A stretch of DNA of 64,000 nt from Gillisia hiemivivida (lineage in GTDB: Bacteria > Bacteroidota > Bacteroidia > Flavobacteriales > Flavobacteriaceae), in NCBI RefSeq assembly GCF_007997295.1, contig NZ_VORY01000001.1:124001-188000 (forward strand), given 5' to 3'. The notes beneath the pieces are model-generated. The model did no database searches and had not been told where the DNA came from. It saw nothing but the letters and a program-made list of their open reading frames with translations. A program made the translations under genes and the position numbers. Positions 1-7,807 of this stretch are shown piece by piece. The stretch's first letter is position 1; every line of letters starts with the position of its first letter.

Positions 1-1
1 A

Positions 2-58
2 GGATTTCGCAAAGCACATAAGACGCTAATAACAGCTAAATGGAAGAATCGCCATTAG
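2..58 (+). CDS. Possible 3' end of an upstream gene (partial)
   Basis: From the window edge one frame stays open for 18 codons and stops at 56-58. Its basic tail (GFRKAHKTLITAKWKNRH) could be the C-terminus of an upstream gene, perhaps another glycosyltransferase, overlapping the next start codon by 19 bases. It is too short to assign a family, and the open frame could be chance. Confidence 0.3.
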   Translation, partial: GFRKAHKTLITAKWKNRH

Positions 59-813
59 TATCGGTAATAATGCCTGCATATAATTCGGCTAAATTTATTG
101 CTGAATCGATTCAATCTGTTTTGCATCAATTTCATTCTAACTGGGAATTATTGATAATAGATGATGCTTCTGAAGATAATACAGTTGAAATCATCGAAAA
201 ATTCGCGTCATCAGATCCCAGAATTCAACTTTTTCAGAATAAAACAAATAAGGGAACGGGCATCAGCAGGAACATTGGTATAAAAGCAGCTCAGGGCTCA
301 TATATTGCATTTTTAGACGCCGACGATCTTTGGCTCCCCAAGAAGTTAGAAGCTCAATTAGATTTCATGAAAAGGCGCGATCTTGAAATGACCTATTCTA
401 GTTATTATCTAATAAATGAATCTGGGCAGGAGCTTCATAAAAAAATTCAAGCTTTGCCTATTCTCTCCTATAAAAAATTACTCAAATCTAATTATGTAGG
501 GAATCTTACTGGAATTTATAAGGTTGAGAAACTGGGGAAAATCTATAGTCCTATATTAAGAAAAAGGCAGGATTGGGCATTATGGTTAGCTATTTTGAAG
601 CGGATAGAATCCACAAAAGGAATCATAGAACCATTAGCCAAATATCGAATTAGAGAAAATTCTATTTCCAATAATAAGACCGCCCTATTAAAATATAACT
701 ATTTGATATACAGAGAATTTTTGAAATATAGTAAGCTTAAGAGCTTAGTGAAAATGGGAGTTTTTTTAAAGGAACATTTCTTTATTAAGAAAAAGCAGGT
801 AGTTTCTAAATGA
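40..813 (+). CDS. Family 2 glycosyltransferase (GT-A fold)
   Basis: Predicted cytoplasmic, membrane-associated transferase that adds a sugar from a nucleotide-sugar donor to a lipid-linked glycan. The N-terminal GT-A core is clear: an opening strand ending VIMPAYN at about 9-15, the nucleotide-binding IIDDASEDNT at about 39-48, and the metal-binding DADD at 93-96 followed by LW and KKLE. KRQDWALWL further on resembles the acceptor-side (E/Q)D-W motif of the family. At 257 residues it is of normal length for a single-domain enzyme with no extra membrane anchor. It ends tail to tail, with an 8-base overlap, against the CapK-like gene on the other strand, so it probably closes a surface-polysaccharide cluster lying to the left. 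The sugar and linkage cannot be told from sequence. Confidence 0.88.
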   Translation: MEESPLVSVIMPAYNSAKFIAESIQSVLHQFHSNWELLIIDDASEDNTVEIIEKFASSDPRIQLFQNKTNKGTGISRNIGIKAAQGSYIAFLDADDLWLPKKLEAQLDFMKRRDLEMTYSSYYLINESGQELHKKIQALPILSYKKLLKSNYVGNLTGIYKVEKLGKIYSPILRKRQDWALWLAILKRIESTKGIIEPLAKYRIRENSISNNKTALLKYNYLIYREFLKYSKLKSLVKMGVFLKEHFFIKKKQVVSK

Positions 814-2113
814 TGGAAGTAAACTGTTTCAATTTCCCACTTTTATTTCTTTTTAGAATTGGCATTTTCTCAAATTCTACTTGGAGATTTTTACCCACGA
901 AAGTCTCTATGGCAGCTAATATTTTCTGAACCTGCCCATCAGAAAGGATATTCTCACTAACATATTCTATTTTAAATTTATCTAACGCAGTTTGTATAAT
1001 TAGAAATTCTTTAATGCTTCCAGCATCTTCAATAATAGATTTGGTCACATAATAAAAAGTAAGTCCGGGGACTACTTTTCCATCTGCCAAGCGTGCCACA
1101 TCATTAGTTCTCCCGGTAAGATTTAATAGTACAGGATGTTTAAAAGTACTGTTCTTTGCCAAGGTACCGGTATCTCCAATGTCATACCGAATCATTGGAT
1201 GTGCTTTATTATATAGAGAGGTAATAACAATTCTTCCTTCCTCGCCATATGGCAAGCTTCTATTATTATCGTCCAAGATCTCTATAAACAAGCTCTCTGC
1301 ATTTACTATCCATTCGTTATCAGTATTTTCAAAAGCGATAAGCCCTACTTCGCTTGCTCCGTACTCATTAAATACAGGGATTCCGAATGTTGCTTCAATA
1401 AGCTTCTTATCATTCTCAAAAAGTTTTTCTGAAGTAACAATACAAACTTTCAAAGTGGGACAGGTTTCTTTTAAAACAATTTTTTGTTTTTTTAAATATT
1501 TTGCAAAAAGTAAAATTGCGCTGGTATATCCATTAATATAGTCGAATTCAGATTTTTTAAATCGAATTAAAAATTCTTCCATCTTCTTTTCGCTAAGATC
1601 GAAGACGTTAAATCTTCTTCGCAAGCTTACCTGATCTTTGAATCGTTCCGTTAAATTTCCGTAGAAATCTAAAGGGATCCCGTAAAACCTAGCCTGTAAA
1701 GATTTGTTGAGGTCTATATCTATCCACTTATATCGGTTTATAAACTCGGCCCAGGTTACCGCATGGCAAAATCGATCTTTTGCAAAAATAAATGGATGCC
1801 CACTGGAACCAGAGGTCTTCCCTATATAGCTGTTCTTTTTATTATATTTCTTGCTAAGCCTATCGTTTAAAGGTCTCTGCAGATCTGACTTTTGCATTAC
1901 CGGCACCTCTTCCCAATCTGTAAATTCTTTATTTCCGAAGAAATCTTTATAATAAGAGTTATGCGATAAATGATAATTTACAATGGCTTTCCTCCGATTA
2001 TGTACATAATCTTCAAATTCTTCCTCTGGAATATCCTGAATTTCTTGTAATAGCTTTTGCGCCCTATTTATAGGGAATTTATTAAGCTGAAGTGAGATTT
2101 TGAACCAATTCAA
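806..2113 (-). CDS. CapK/PaaK-like adenylate-forming enzyme
   Basis: Member of the ANL (AMP-binding) superfamily, closest in layout to phenylacetate-CoA ligase / CapK proteins found in capsule and exopolysaccharide clusters. Visible motifs are the P-loop-like GKTSGSSGHP at 98-107, YGASE at 251-255, RYDIGDTG at 309-316 and LTGRTNDV (hinge region) near 332. These support activation of a carboxylic acid as acyl-AMP, possibly for decorating a sugar; the substrate is unknown. The start is a TTG at 2113 giving MNWFKI; no better ATG lies near. It faces the glycosyltransferase tail to tail and is divergent from purD. A true phenylacetate-CoA ligase is less likely because no phenylacetate genes are nearby. 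Confidence 0.8.
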   Translation of the reverse strand: MNWFKISLQLNKFPINRAQKLLQEIQDIPEEEFEDYVHNRRKAIVNYHLSHNSYYKDFFGNKEFTDWEEVPVMQKSDLQRPLNDRLSKKYNKKNSYIGKTSGSSGHPFIFAKDRFCHAVTWAEFINRYKWIDIDLNKSLQARFYGIPLDFYGNLTERFKDQVSLRRRFNVFDLSEKKMEEFLIRFKKSEFDYINGYTSAILLFAKYLKKQKIVLKETCPTLKVCIVTSEKLFENDKKLIEATFGIPVFNEYGASEVGLIAFENTDNEWIVNAESLFIEILDDNNRSLPYGEEGRIVITSLYNKAHPMIRYDIGDTGTLAKNSTFKHPVLLNLTGRTNDVARLADGKVVPGLTFYYVTKSIIEDAGSIKEFLIIQTALDKFKIEYVSENILSDGQVQKILAAIETFVGKNLQVEFEKMPILKRNKSGKLKQFTSII

Positions 2114-2169
2114 AGGCTGGGAGTGCTTTAATTTATTCGAAATTATTAGTGCTTCAATTTACAAACAAT

Positions 2170-2177
2170 TATTTTTG
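2170..2177 (+). promoter_or_regulatory. -7 box of the purD promoter
   Basis: TATTTTTG fits the Bacteroidota -7 consensus TAnnTTTG and lies 26 bases before the purD ATG. No clear -33 TTG is seen at the usual distance. Confidence 0.5.
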
Positions 2178-2203
2178 GGGCAAGAACTTAAAACAACTTC
2201 CAC

Positions 2204-3478
2204 ATGAATATTTTGATATTAGGTGCCGGTGGCCGTGAACATGCATTTGCTCACAAGATTTTAGAGAGCAAACATTGCAAGCAACTTTTTGTTGCTCCTG
2301 GTAATGCAGGAACTGCCAAAATAGCTACTAATATCAATTTGAAGGTAACTAATTTTGAAACAATCAAGGAGTTTGTTCTAAAAGAAAATGTGGAAATGCT
2401 AATTGTAGGACCAGAAGATCCTTTAGTTCTTGGTATTGCAGATTTCTTCACAAACGACCCTGAATTAAGTGAAATAGCTGTTGTAGGACCTTCCAAAAGA
2501 GGAGCTTTACTGGAAGGAAGTAAAGAAAGAGCTAAGGAATTCATGTCTATGCATAATATTCCAACAGCTGCTTATCAAAGTTTTACTGCTGAAAGTCTGG
2601 AAGCAGGAAAATCGTTTTTAGAAACCTTAAAAGCGCCATATGTGCTTAAAGCAGATGGCCTTGCCGCAGGAAAAGGAGTTCTAATCCTTGAAGACCTGGA
2701 GGAAGCTAAAAAAGAACTGGAACACATGCTTGTTAATAGCAAATTCGGAAATGCGGGTGAAAAAGTCGTAATAGAGGAATTTCTAGACGGTATAGAATTA
2801 AGTGTTTTTGTCTTGACCGATGGGAAAAATTATAAGATCCTGCCAACGGCTAAAGATTATAAAAGAATAGGGGAAGGAAATACGGGTTTGAATACAGGAG
2901 GCATGGGAGCAATCTCTCCGGTTCCTTTTGCAGATGAGGTATTGATGAATAAGATTGAAGAACGTATTGTAAAACCAACGATTAAGGGACTTCAAAAGGA
3001 AAATATAGATTATAAAGGCTTTGTGTTTATAGGCCTGATAAAAGTTGGAGAGGAACCTTACGTGATAGAATATAACGTAAGAATGGGAGATCCTGAAACC
3101 GAAGTGGTTCTACCAAGAATAGAAAGTGATCTAGTAGAGCTTTTCCAATCCTTGAAAGATCAGAAATTAAATGAAGTAAATATAAAGATCTCCCCAAAAA
3201 CTGCAGCTACAGTTATGCTGGTTTCTGGTGGATATCCGGAAGCTTACGAAAAGGGTGCTGAAATTACGGGATTAAATGAAATTGAGGATTCCCTTGTCTT
3301 TCATGCAGGAACTACTCAAAAAGATGGTAAAGTGGTAACAAATGGAGGAAGAGTAATTGCGGTAACTTCCTTTGGAAAGGATTACAAAGAGGCATTAAAA
3401 AAATCTTATCAAAATGTAGATAAGCTTCATTTTGATAAGATGTATTATAGAAAAGATCTAGGTTTTGACTTAGCCTAG
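2204..3478 (+). CDS. purD: Phosphoribosylamine-glycine ligase (GAR synthetase)
   Basis: Second step of de novo purine synthesis: ATP-dependent joining of glycine to 5-phosphoribosylamine, in the cytosol. The 424-residue length is standard. Seen: the N-terminal GAGGREHA at 7-14, PGNAGT at 32-37, GPEDPL at 69-74, the ATP-grasp loop KADGLAAGKGV at 149-159, NTGGMGA near 229-235, and EYNVRMGDPETE in the ATP-grasp core. The ATG at 2204 fits the family N-terminus (MNILILG) and follows a promoter box by 26 bases. The gene stands alone as a purine gene here. Its stop overlaps the end of the converging DUF6341 gene by 9 bases. Confidence 0.97.
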   Translation: MNILILGAGGREHAFAHKILESKHCKQLFVAPGNAGTAKIATNINLKVTNFETIKEFVLKENVEMLIVGPEDPLVLGIADFFTNDPELSEIAVVGPSKRGALLEGSKERAKEFMSMHNIPTAAYQSFTAESLEAGKSFLETLKAPYVLKADGLAAGKGVLILEDLEEAKKELEHMLVNSKFGNAGEKVVIEEFLDGIELSVFVLTDGKNYKILPTAKDYKRIGEGNTGLNTGGMGAISPVPFADEVLMNKIEERIVKPTIKGLQKENIDYKGFVFIGLIKVGEEPYVIEYNVRMGDPETEVVLPRIESDLVELFQSLKDQKLNEVNIKISPKTAATVMLVSGGYPEAYEKGAEITGLNEIEDSLVFHAGTTQKDGKVVTNGGRVIAVTSFGKDYKEALKKSYQNVDKLHFDKMYYRKDLGFDLA

Positions 3479-3700
3479 GAATGAATGTGCTTTCGGATCA
3501 CGATCTTCTTCATCGTTATCGTTAAATTTTTTCAACTGCAACATCCAGTAAACTAAAGCTGCAAAACATATAATCACAAAAATCCAGTTCATAAAATTGG
3601 CTAGAAACCAATATTCGTCTTGTAATTCTCTTAAGGCATTAAAAGGAATAAATAATATTTCTGTAAAAAGCCAAGCGATTCCTTCAAAAAAATCTTTCAT
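3470..3700 (-). CDS. DUF6341-type small membrane protein
   Basis: A 76-residue protein of the small flavobacterial family now called DUF6341; related sequences have at times carried the wrong label 'uracil phosphoribosyltransferase', and nothing here resembles that enzyme. There is an amphipathic, aromatic N-terminus (FFEGIAWLFTEILFIPFNAL), one membrane helix at about 36-55 and an acidic tail (DNDEEDRDP). Function is unknown. It is divergent from the DUF6427 membrane protein, a pairing I recall as common in flavobacteria. Its promoter has both -7 and -33 elements, the latter lying inside the start of the neighbour. Its end overlaps the purD stop by 9 bases. Confidence 0.8.
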   Translation of the reverse strand: MKDFFEGIAWLFTEILFIPFNALRELQDEYWFLANFMNWIFVIICFAALVYWMLQLKKFNDNDEEDRDPKAHSFLG

Positions 3701-3725
3701 TGTATAACTTTGTTATATTATAGTA

Positions 3726-3755
3726 CAAAAATATAAAAAACGAACATGCTAACAA
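3726..3755 (-). promoter_or_regulatory. Promoter of the DUF6341 gene (-7 and -33)
   Basis: On the minus strand TATTTTTG (3733-3726) matches TAnnTTTG and a TTG (3755-3753) sits 19 bases upstream, as in the -33/-7 consensus. The leader to the ATG at 3700 is about 25 bases. The -33 element lies in the first codons of the divergent gene at 3746, so the two promoters must be close or overlapping. Confidence 0.65.
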
Positions 3756-4672
3756 GCTTTTTTAGCAAATCTAAACCAGTAATTTTGTTAACGGTCATTC
3801 TTTTTATGACTGTTTTTTACATTTTGGCTAATTTGAAACCAGTATTTCAGGAATTTGAAATGTACACCATTTTTACAAAATTTGGGGTGTTGTTGAGTTT
3901 TTTGGTGAGTGCAATGGTGCTAGATTTTATTGCAAAAAAGAACGAACTTACCAAAAGGAGCGGTTTTAAGATTCTAATATTTGCAGTCTGCTCGGTTTCC
4001 TTTTGGGCGATTTTGCAGGATAATCAAATAATTGTGGCCAACTTTTGCATTCTACTTTCTTTAAGAAGAGTGATAAGTTTAAAGTCTAGAAAGGATATTC
4101 CTCTAAAGATCTTTGATGCTACTTTTTGGATTTGTATTGCATCGCTTTTCTATTTTTGGTCTATTCTTTTTATTTTTATTGTTTACAGCGGCATATTATT
4201 TCATGCAATAAATTATTTTAAAAACTGGCTGATTCCACTAGTTGCAATTTTCATAGTTTTTATATTAGTTACTGCCTTTCATCTTTTGGTCAATGACGCA
4301 TTTTATACCTGGGCTGCCTGGTTTCAGGAGAGTTCTTTTGAATTCGAAAACTATCAAAATCTAAGCGTTCTAATTCCCATAAGCATCATCTTGGCATTAA
4401 CCTTATGGACGCTATCTCACTATTTTAAACTCTTTCAAAAATCTGGAATTAGATCTAGACTCACCTACATGTTGGTGTTCATTACGCTACTGATTTCTGT
4501 TTTTGTGGCGATCCTATCTCCTGTGAAGAATGGCAGCGAGTTGCTATTTTTCTTTGTTCCATTCTCGATAATAGCATCTAATTATTTTGACAGTAATAAA
4601 GAGAAGGGTTTTAAGGAAGTGCTTTTAATTGCGCTTATTTTAATGCCTATTTTGCTTCCGATCTTTCTATAA
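3746..4672 (+). CDS. DUF6427-type polytopic membrane protein
   Basis: A 308-residue integral membrane protein with about ten hydrophobic segments spread over the whole length, short loops and a terminal hydrophobic run (LIALILMPILLPIFL). Loops are lysine- and arginine-rich after helices 2-4 (KKNELTKRS, RRVISLKSRKD), which sets the cytoplasmic side. The match to the flavobacterial family DUF6427 rests on overall character and the DUF6341 neighbour, from memory. Function is unknown; an envelope role (polysaccharide or lipid related) is only a guess. The ATG at 3746 is directly followed by a credible first membrane helix. Confidence 0.75.
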   Translation: MLTSFFSKSKPVILLTVILFMTVFYILANLKPVFQEFEMYTIFTKFGVLLSFLVSAMVLDFIAKKNELTKRSGFKILIFAVCSVSFWAILQDNQIIVANFCILLSLRRVISLKSRKDIPLKIFDATFWICIASLFYFWSILFIFIVYSGILFHAINYFKNWLIPLVAIFIVFILVTAFHLLVNDAFYTWAAWFQESSFEFENYQNLSVLIPISIILALTLWTLSHYFKLFQKSGIRSRLTYMLVFITLLISVFVAILSPVKNGSELLFFFVPFSIIASNYFDSNKEKGFKEVLLIALILMPILLPIFL

Positions 4673-4735
4673 TTCAACTTATTTAGAAGCTTCGGATATA
4701 AATATCTTCAGGCTTTCCAATATTTCAAAATATAA

Positions 4736-4743
4736 TACCTTTG
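4736..4743 (+). promoter_or_regulatory. -7 box before the DUF4254 / glycosyltransferase 9 pair
   Basis: TACCTTTG matches TAnnTTTG. It would give a leader of about 75 bases before the ATG at 4823, the longest of the supported leaders here. No clear -33 TTG. Confidence 0.5.
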
Positions 4744-4822
4744 TTTTCCTGTAGAAATTTCAATTAAATTGAAGATCCCTATAAGGAGTTGCATTTTTCA
4801 TAAATAATATAATAAATCAAAC

Positions 4823-5431
4823 ATGTTTTCAGCTAAAGCAAATAAGATCTTCAAAGAGGTAATAGATAAGTATCATTTGGTTAACTCTGTAGATCAATCA
4901 TTTGAAAATCCTTACAATAAAGACACTCAACTTATAGAACATTTACTTTTTAGAAAGTGTTGGATAGATACTGTACAGTGGCATTATGAAGATATTATTC
5001 GCGATCCTAATATAGACCCAGTTGCAGCTTTAACATTAAAGCGACAAATAGATGCGTCTAACCAAGACCGCACAGATATGGTGGAGTTTATTGATAGCTA
5101 TTTTCTGAAAAAATTCAAGGAAGTAACGGTTAACTCCTCTGCAACTATTAATTCTGAAAGTCCTGCTTGGGCAATAGACAGACTTTCTATTTTAGCATTA
5201 AAAATCTACCATATGGATGAAGAGGCTAATAGGGGAGATGCTTCTGAAGATCACCGCAATAAATGTGAAATTAAACTGAATGTTCTTTTGGAACAACGCG
5301 TAGATCTTTCTTCAGCAATAGATAGATTACTTGAAGATATCCAAAATGGAGATAAATACATGAAGGTGTACAAGCAGATGAAGATGTACAATGACGATGA
5401 GTTGAACCCTGTTCTAAGAAAGAAGAATTAG
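4823..5431 (+). CDS. DUF4254 family protein
   Basis: Soluble, mostly helical 202-residue protein of the family I recognise as DUF4254: CWIDTVQWHYEDIIRDP near 49-65, then LKRQIDASNQDRTD and a second helical half with DRLSILALKIYHMDEEA. No signal peptide or membrane helix. Function is unknown. It lies two bases before a family 9 glycosyltransferase, so the two are translated together, and I recall DUF4254 genes beside heptosyltransferase-like genes elsewhere; a role in lipopolysaccharide core assembly is a reasonable inference, not a demonstrated one. Confidence 0.8.
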   Translation: MFSAKANKIFKEVIDKYHLVNSVDQSFENPYNKDTQLIEHLLFRKCWIDTVQWHYEDIIRDPNIDPVAALTLKRQIDASNQDRTDMVEFIDSYFLKKFKEVTVNSSATINSESPAWAIDRLSILALKIYHMDEEANRGDASEDHRNKCEIKLNVLLEQRVDLSSAIDRLLEDIQNGDKYMKVYKQMKMYNDDELNPVLRKKN

Positions 5432-5433
5432 TT

Positions 5434-6531
5434 ATGAGTTGGAAAACCAATATATCGAAACCATCTAACGATAAAAGCAATTTGCGACAATCTGATGGAG
5501 CGCATATATTGGTTATTAGACTATCTGCACTTGGTGATGTAGCTATGTTAGCTCCAATACTACGAGTAGTCGCCGCTACTTATCCTGGCCTAAAAATAAC
5601 CTTACTTACTCGTGCTTTTTTTGCGCCTATTTTCACAGACATCCCAAATGTAAGTGTATATGAAGCTGATATTAACGGGTTTCATAGTGGTGTTTTTGGA
5701 TTAAGCAGATTAGCCAAAGATCTTAGGGATCTGGGTATTGATGCTGTAGCCGATATGCATGACGTGTTGAGAAGCAATGTTTTAAAATCGGTTTTTTATT
5801 TCTACGGAATTCCAGTTAAGCAAATTGATAAAGGAAGATCAGAGAAGAAGGCGCTAACCGCAGCAAACAATAAAGGTTTTAAGCAATTAAAAGCAACACA
5901 TGAGCGCTATGCCGATGTTTTTGCCGAATTGGGATACCCTATAGATCTCAGTCTACATGAGTTTCCAGAAAAACAGAAGATCTCACCAAATACTGGAGAG
6001 ATCACCGGCAAGAATCCTTTAAAATGGATTGGAGTAGCACCCTTTGCTCAACATAATTCTAAGGTATATCCATTAGATCTTATGGAAAAGGTATTGTCTC
6101 AATTAAACAGCGCAGGGAAAATTCAAGTTTTTCTTTTTGGTGGAGGACAAAAGGAAGCAGCGATGTTGGAGGAACTGGCAGAAAAATACGAGCGTGTTAC
6201 TTCCATTGCGGGAAAATTAAAGTTCGAAGAAGAATTGGCACTTATTTCAAATTTAGACGCTATGCTCTCTATGGATAGTGGGAATGCTCACTTGGCGGCT
6301 ATGTATGGAATTCCTGTGATCACGCTTTGGGGCGTAACGCATCCATATACCGGATTTAAATCTTTTGAACAGCCCTTAGAGAATTGTGTTTTGCCCGACC
6401 TCAATAAATATCCTCAAATCCCAACTTCAATCTATGGAAACAAAGTTCCGGATGGATATGAAGATGTAATGCGGACAATCTCTCCAGAACTAGTGGTTCT
6501 AAAGATCAATTCGGTTTTAAATCTGCCTTAA
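5434..6531 (+). CDS. Family 9 glycosyltransferase (heptosyltransferase-like)
   Basis: GT-B enzyme of the ADP-heptose:LPS heptosyltransferase family, acting at the cytoplasmic face of the inner membrane. Seen: the N-terminal LVIRLSALGDVAMLAP at about 27-42 (family signature RxSxxGD), IGVAPFAQHNSKVYP at 199-213 and the nucleotide-binding SMDSGNAHLA at 279-288 followed by GIPVITLWG. Length 365 is normal. Residues 1-23 are a polar extension without a hydrophobic run. It forms a pair with the upstream DUF4254 gene (2-base gap). The sugar donor could be a heptose or another sugar; sequence alone does not decide. Confidence 0.88.
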   Translation: MSWKTNISKPSNDKSNLRQSDGAHILVIRLSALGDVAMLAPILRVVAATYPGLKITLLTRAFFAPIFTDIPNVSVYEADINGFHSGVFGLSRLAKDLRDLGIDAVADMHDVLRSNVLKSVFYFYGIPVKQIDKGRSEKKALTAANNKGFKQLKATHERYADVFAELGYPIDLSLHEFPEKQKISPNTGEITGKNPLKWIGVAPFAQHNSKVYPLDLMEKVLSQLNSAGKIQVFLFGGGQKEAAMLEELAEKYERVTSIAGKLKFEEELALISNLDAMLSMDSGNAHLAAMYGIPVITLWGVTHPYTGFKSFEQPLENCVLPDLNKYPQIPTSIYGNKVPDGYEDVMRTISPELVVLKINSVLNLP

Positions 6532-6575
6532 AAGAATGTTTGATAATCAAGAACCTCATGAATAGACTATTGGAT

Positions 6576-6642
6576 ATGTCCCTAATTCTCTTGAGGAAAA
6601 TAAATTCAAAAATTTGAGTGATCCTGAAAGTTATCGGGACAT
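6576..6642. repeat. Inverted repeat ATGTCCC / GGGACAT in a convergent gap
   Basis: The 133-base gap between two converging genes holds ATGTCCC at 6576-6582 and its reverse complement GGGACAT at 6636-6642, enclosing a 53-base AT-rich core. The arms are only 7 bases, so this may be chance; no coding potential is seen inside. Confidence 0.3.
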
Positions 6643-6664
6643 GAAATTTAATCCTCAATGGCGC

Positions 6665-7711
6665 TTAGACATCGTCGTAATCGACCTTTAGGGTAGGAGT
6701 TGTAGGATGTGCTTGACATGTAAGGATTAAACCTTCAGCGATCTCACTATCTGTAAGGATCTGGTTTTTTGCCATCTCTGCTTTTCCTTCAGTAATTCTC
6801 GCGATACAACTACTGCAAATTCCACCTTGACATGAATAAGGAACATCTAAATCTTTCTCTAAAGCCGCATCCAGAACTGTGTCTTTTTTGTTCATAGAAA
6901 AAGTGATTTCCTCATCATCTACCAATACGGTAAGTTTGGTTTCACCTTCTAAATTGGCTTCAACTTCTCCAGAATCGCTAGAGGTAAAAAGCTCGAATAA
7001 GATCTTTTCTTTTTCAATTCCATTTTTCAACAGAACTTCAGAAACGCTATCAATCATTACTTCTGGCCCACATAAGTAGAACTTCTCGAAATCTAGATCG
7101 TCAAACTTATTTTTCAGCACGTAGTTTACGGTACTATTTTCAATTCTTCCGAAGTGAGCATTCTCTTCTTGAGTTCTACTGTAAACAAATTCAATATATA
7201 ATCGCTCTGGATATTCTATTTGAAGTTTTAAGAGTTCCTTAAAGAAAATAGTATCATCTGGGGTTTTATTACCATATACCAACACGAATTTACTGTCCGT
7301 CTCCTTGGTAAGTGCTGTCTTAATAATAGACAAAACAGGTGTGATCCCGCTTCCTGCAACAAACGCAGCGTAGTTGTGTTTGGTATTGCTAGGCTCAAAG
7401 ACAAACTTTCCTTCTGGTGGATGTACTTCTAAAACATCTCCAGCTTTAAGTTTGTTATTTGCTAAAACAGAAAAAGTTCCACCTTCAACCTCTTTAACGG
7501 TGACTTTATATTCGTTGGTATTAGGAGCAGAACATAAAGAATAGGCTCTTCTTACTTCTTTTTCTTCTATGTTTGTTTTAAGAGTAATATATTGACCAGC
7601 TTTAAAAGAAAAAAGTTCTTTAAGATTATCCGGCACTTCAAAAGATAAACTGACCGCTTGTTCAGTTTCGCGGATAATTTCTTTTATATTTAGGCTATAA
7701 AATTTATTCAT
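6665..7711 (-). CDS. FAD/2Fe-2S oxidoreductase, PaaE-like
   Basis: Flavoprotein reductase passing electrons from NAD(P)H through FAD to a C-terminal plant-type 2Fe-2S ferredoxin domain. With the start at 7711 (348 residues): FAD-binding RAYSLCS at 55-61, NAD-binding GSGITP at 120-125, and cluster cysteines 294, 299, 302 and 332 (CX4CX2CX29C). An upstream in-frame TTG (7783) would add 24 residues, but a -7 box lies between it and the ATG at 7711, so the shorter form is favoured. It resembles the E subunit of phenylacetyl-CoA epoxidase; no paaABCD genes are present, so its partner is unknown. The acyl-ACP desaturase at 42.3 kb needs such a donor, but the link is speculative. Confidence 0.9.
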   Translation of the reverse strand: MNKFYSLNIKEIIRETEQAVSLSFEVPDNLKELFSFKAGQYITLKTNIEEKEVRRAYSLCSAPNTNEYKVTVKEVEGGTFSVLANNKLKAGDVLEVHPPEGKFVFEPSNTKHNYAAFVAGSGITPVLSIIKTALTKETDSKFVLVYGNKTPDDTIFFKELLKLQIEYPERLYIEFVYSRTQEENAHFGRIENSTVNYVLKNKFDDLDFEKFYLCGPEVMIDSVSEVLLKNGIEKEKILFELFTSSDSGEVEANLEGETKLTVLVDDEEITFSMNKKDTVLDAALEKDLDVPYSCQGGICSSCIARITEGKAEMAKNQILTDSEIAEGLILTCQAHPTTPTLKVDYDDV

Positions 7712-7728
7712 AACATTCAATTTGGCTG

Positions 7729-7736
7729 CAAAAATA
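7729..7736 (-). promoter_or_regulatory. -7 box of the reductase gene
   Basis: On the minus strand TATTTTTG matches TAnnTTTG, ending 17 bases before the ATG at 7711. It lies inside the longer reading frame starting at 7783 and therefore argues for the 7711 start. Confidence 0.55.
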
Positions 7737-7807
7737 CAAAGTCTATCCTTTTTTATTTGTAACAAATTGGTAAATTTCCACACTTGTATATATAAACATT
7801 AACTATT

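Noticed and set aside
7712-7783. Longer N-terminus of the reductase (start TTG at 7783)
   Set aside because: A -7 box lies inside this extension, and MNKFYSLNI at 7711 fits the domain start.
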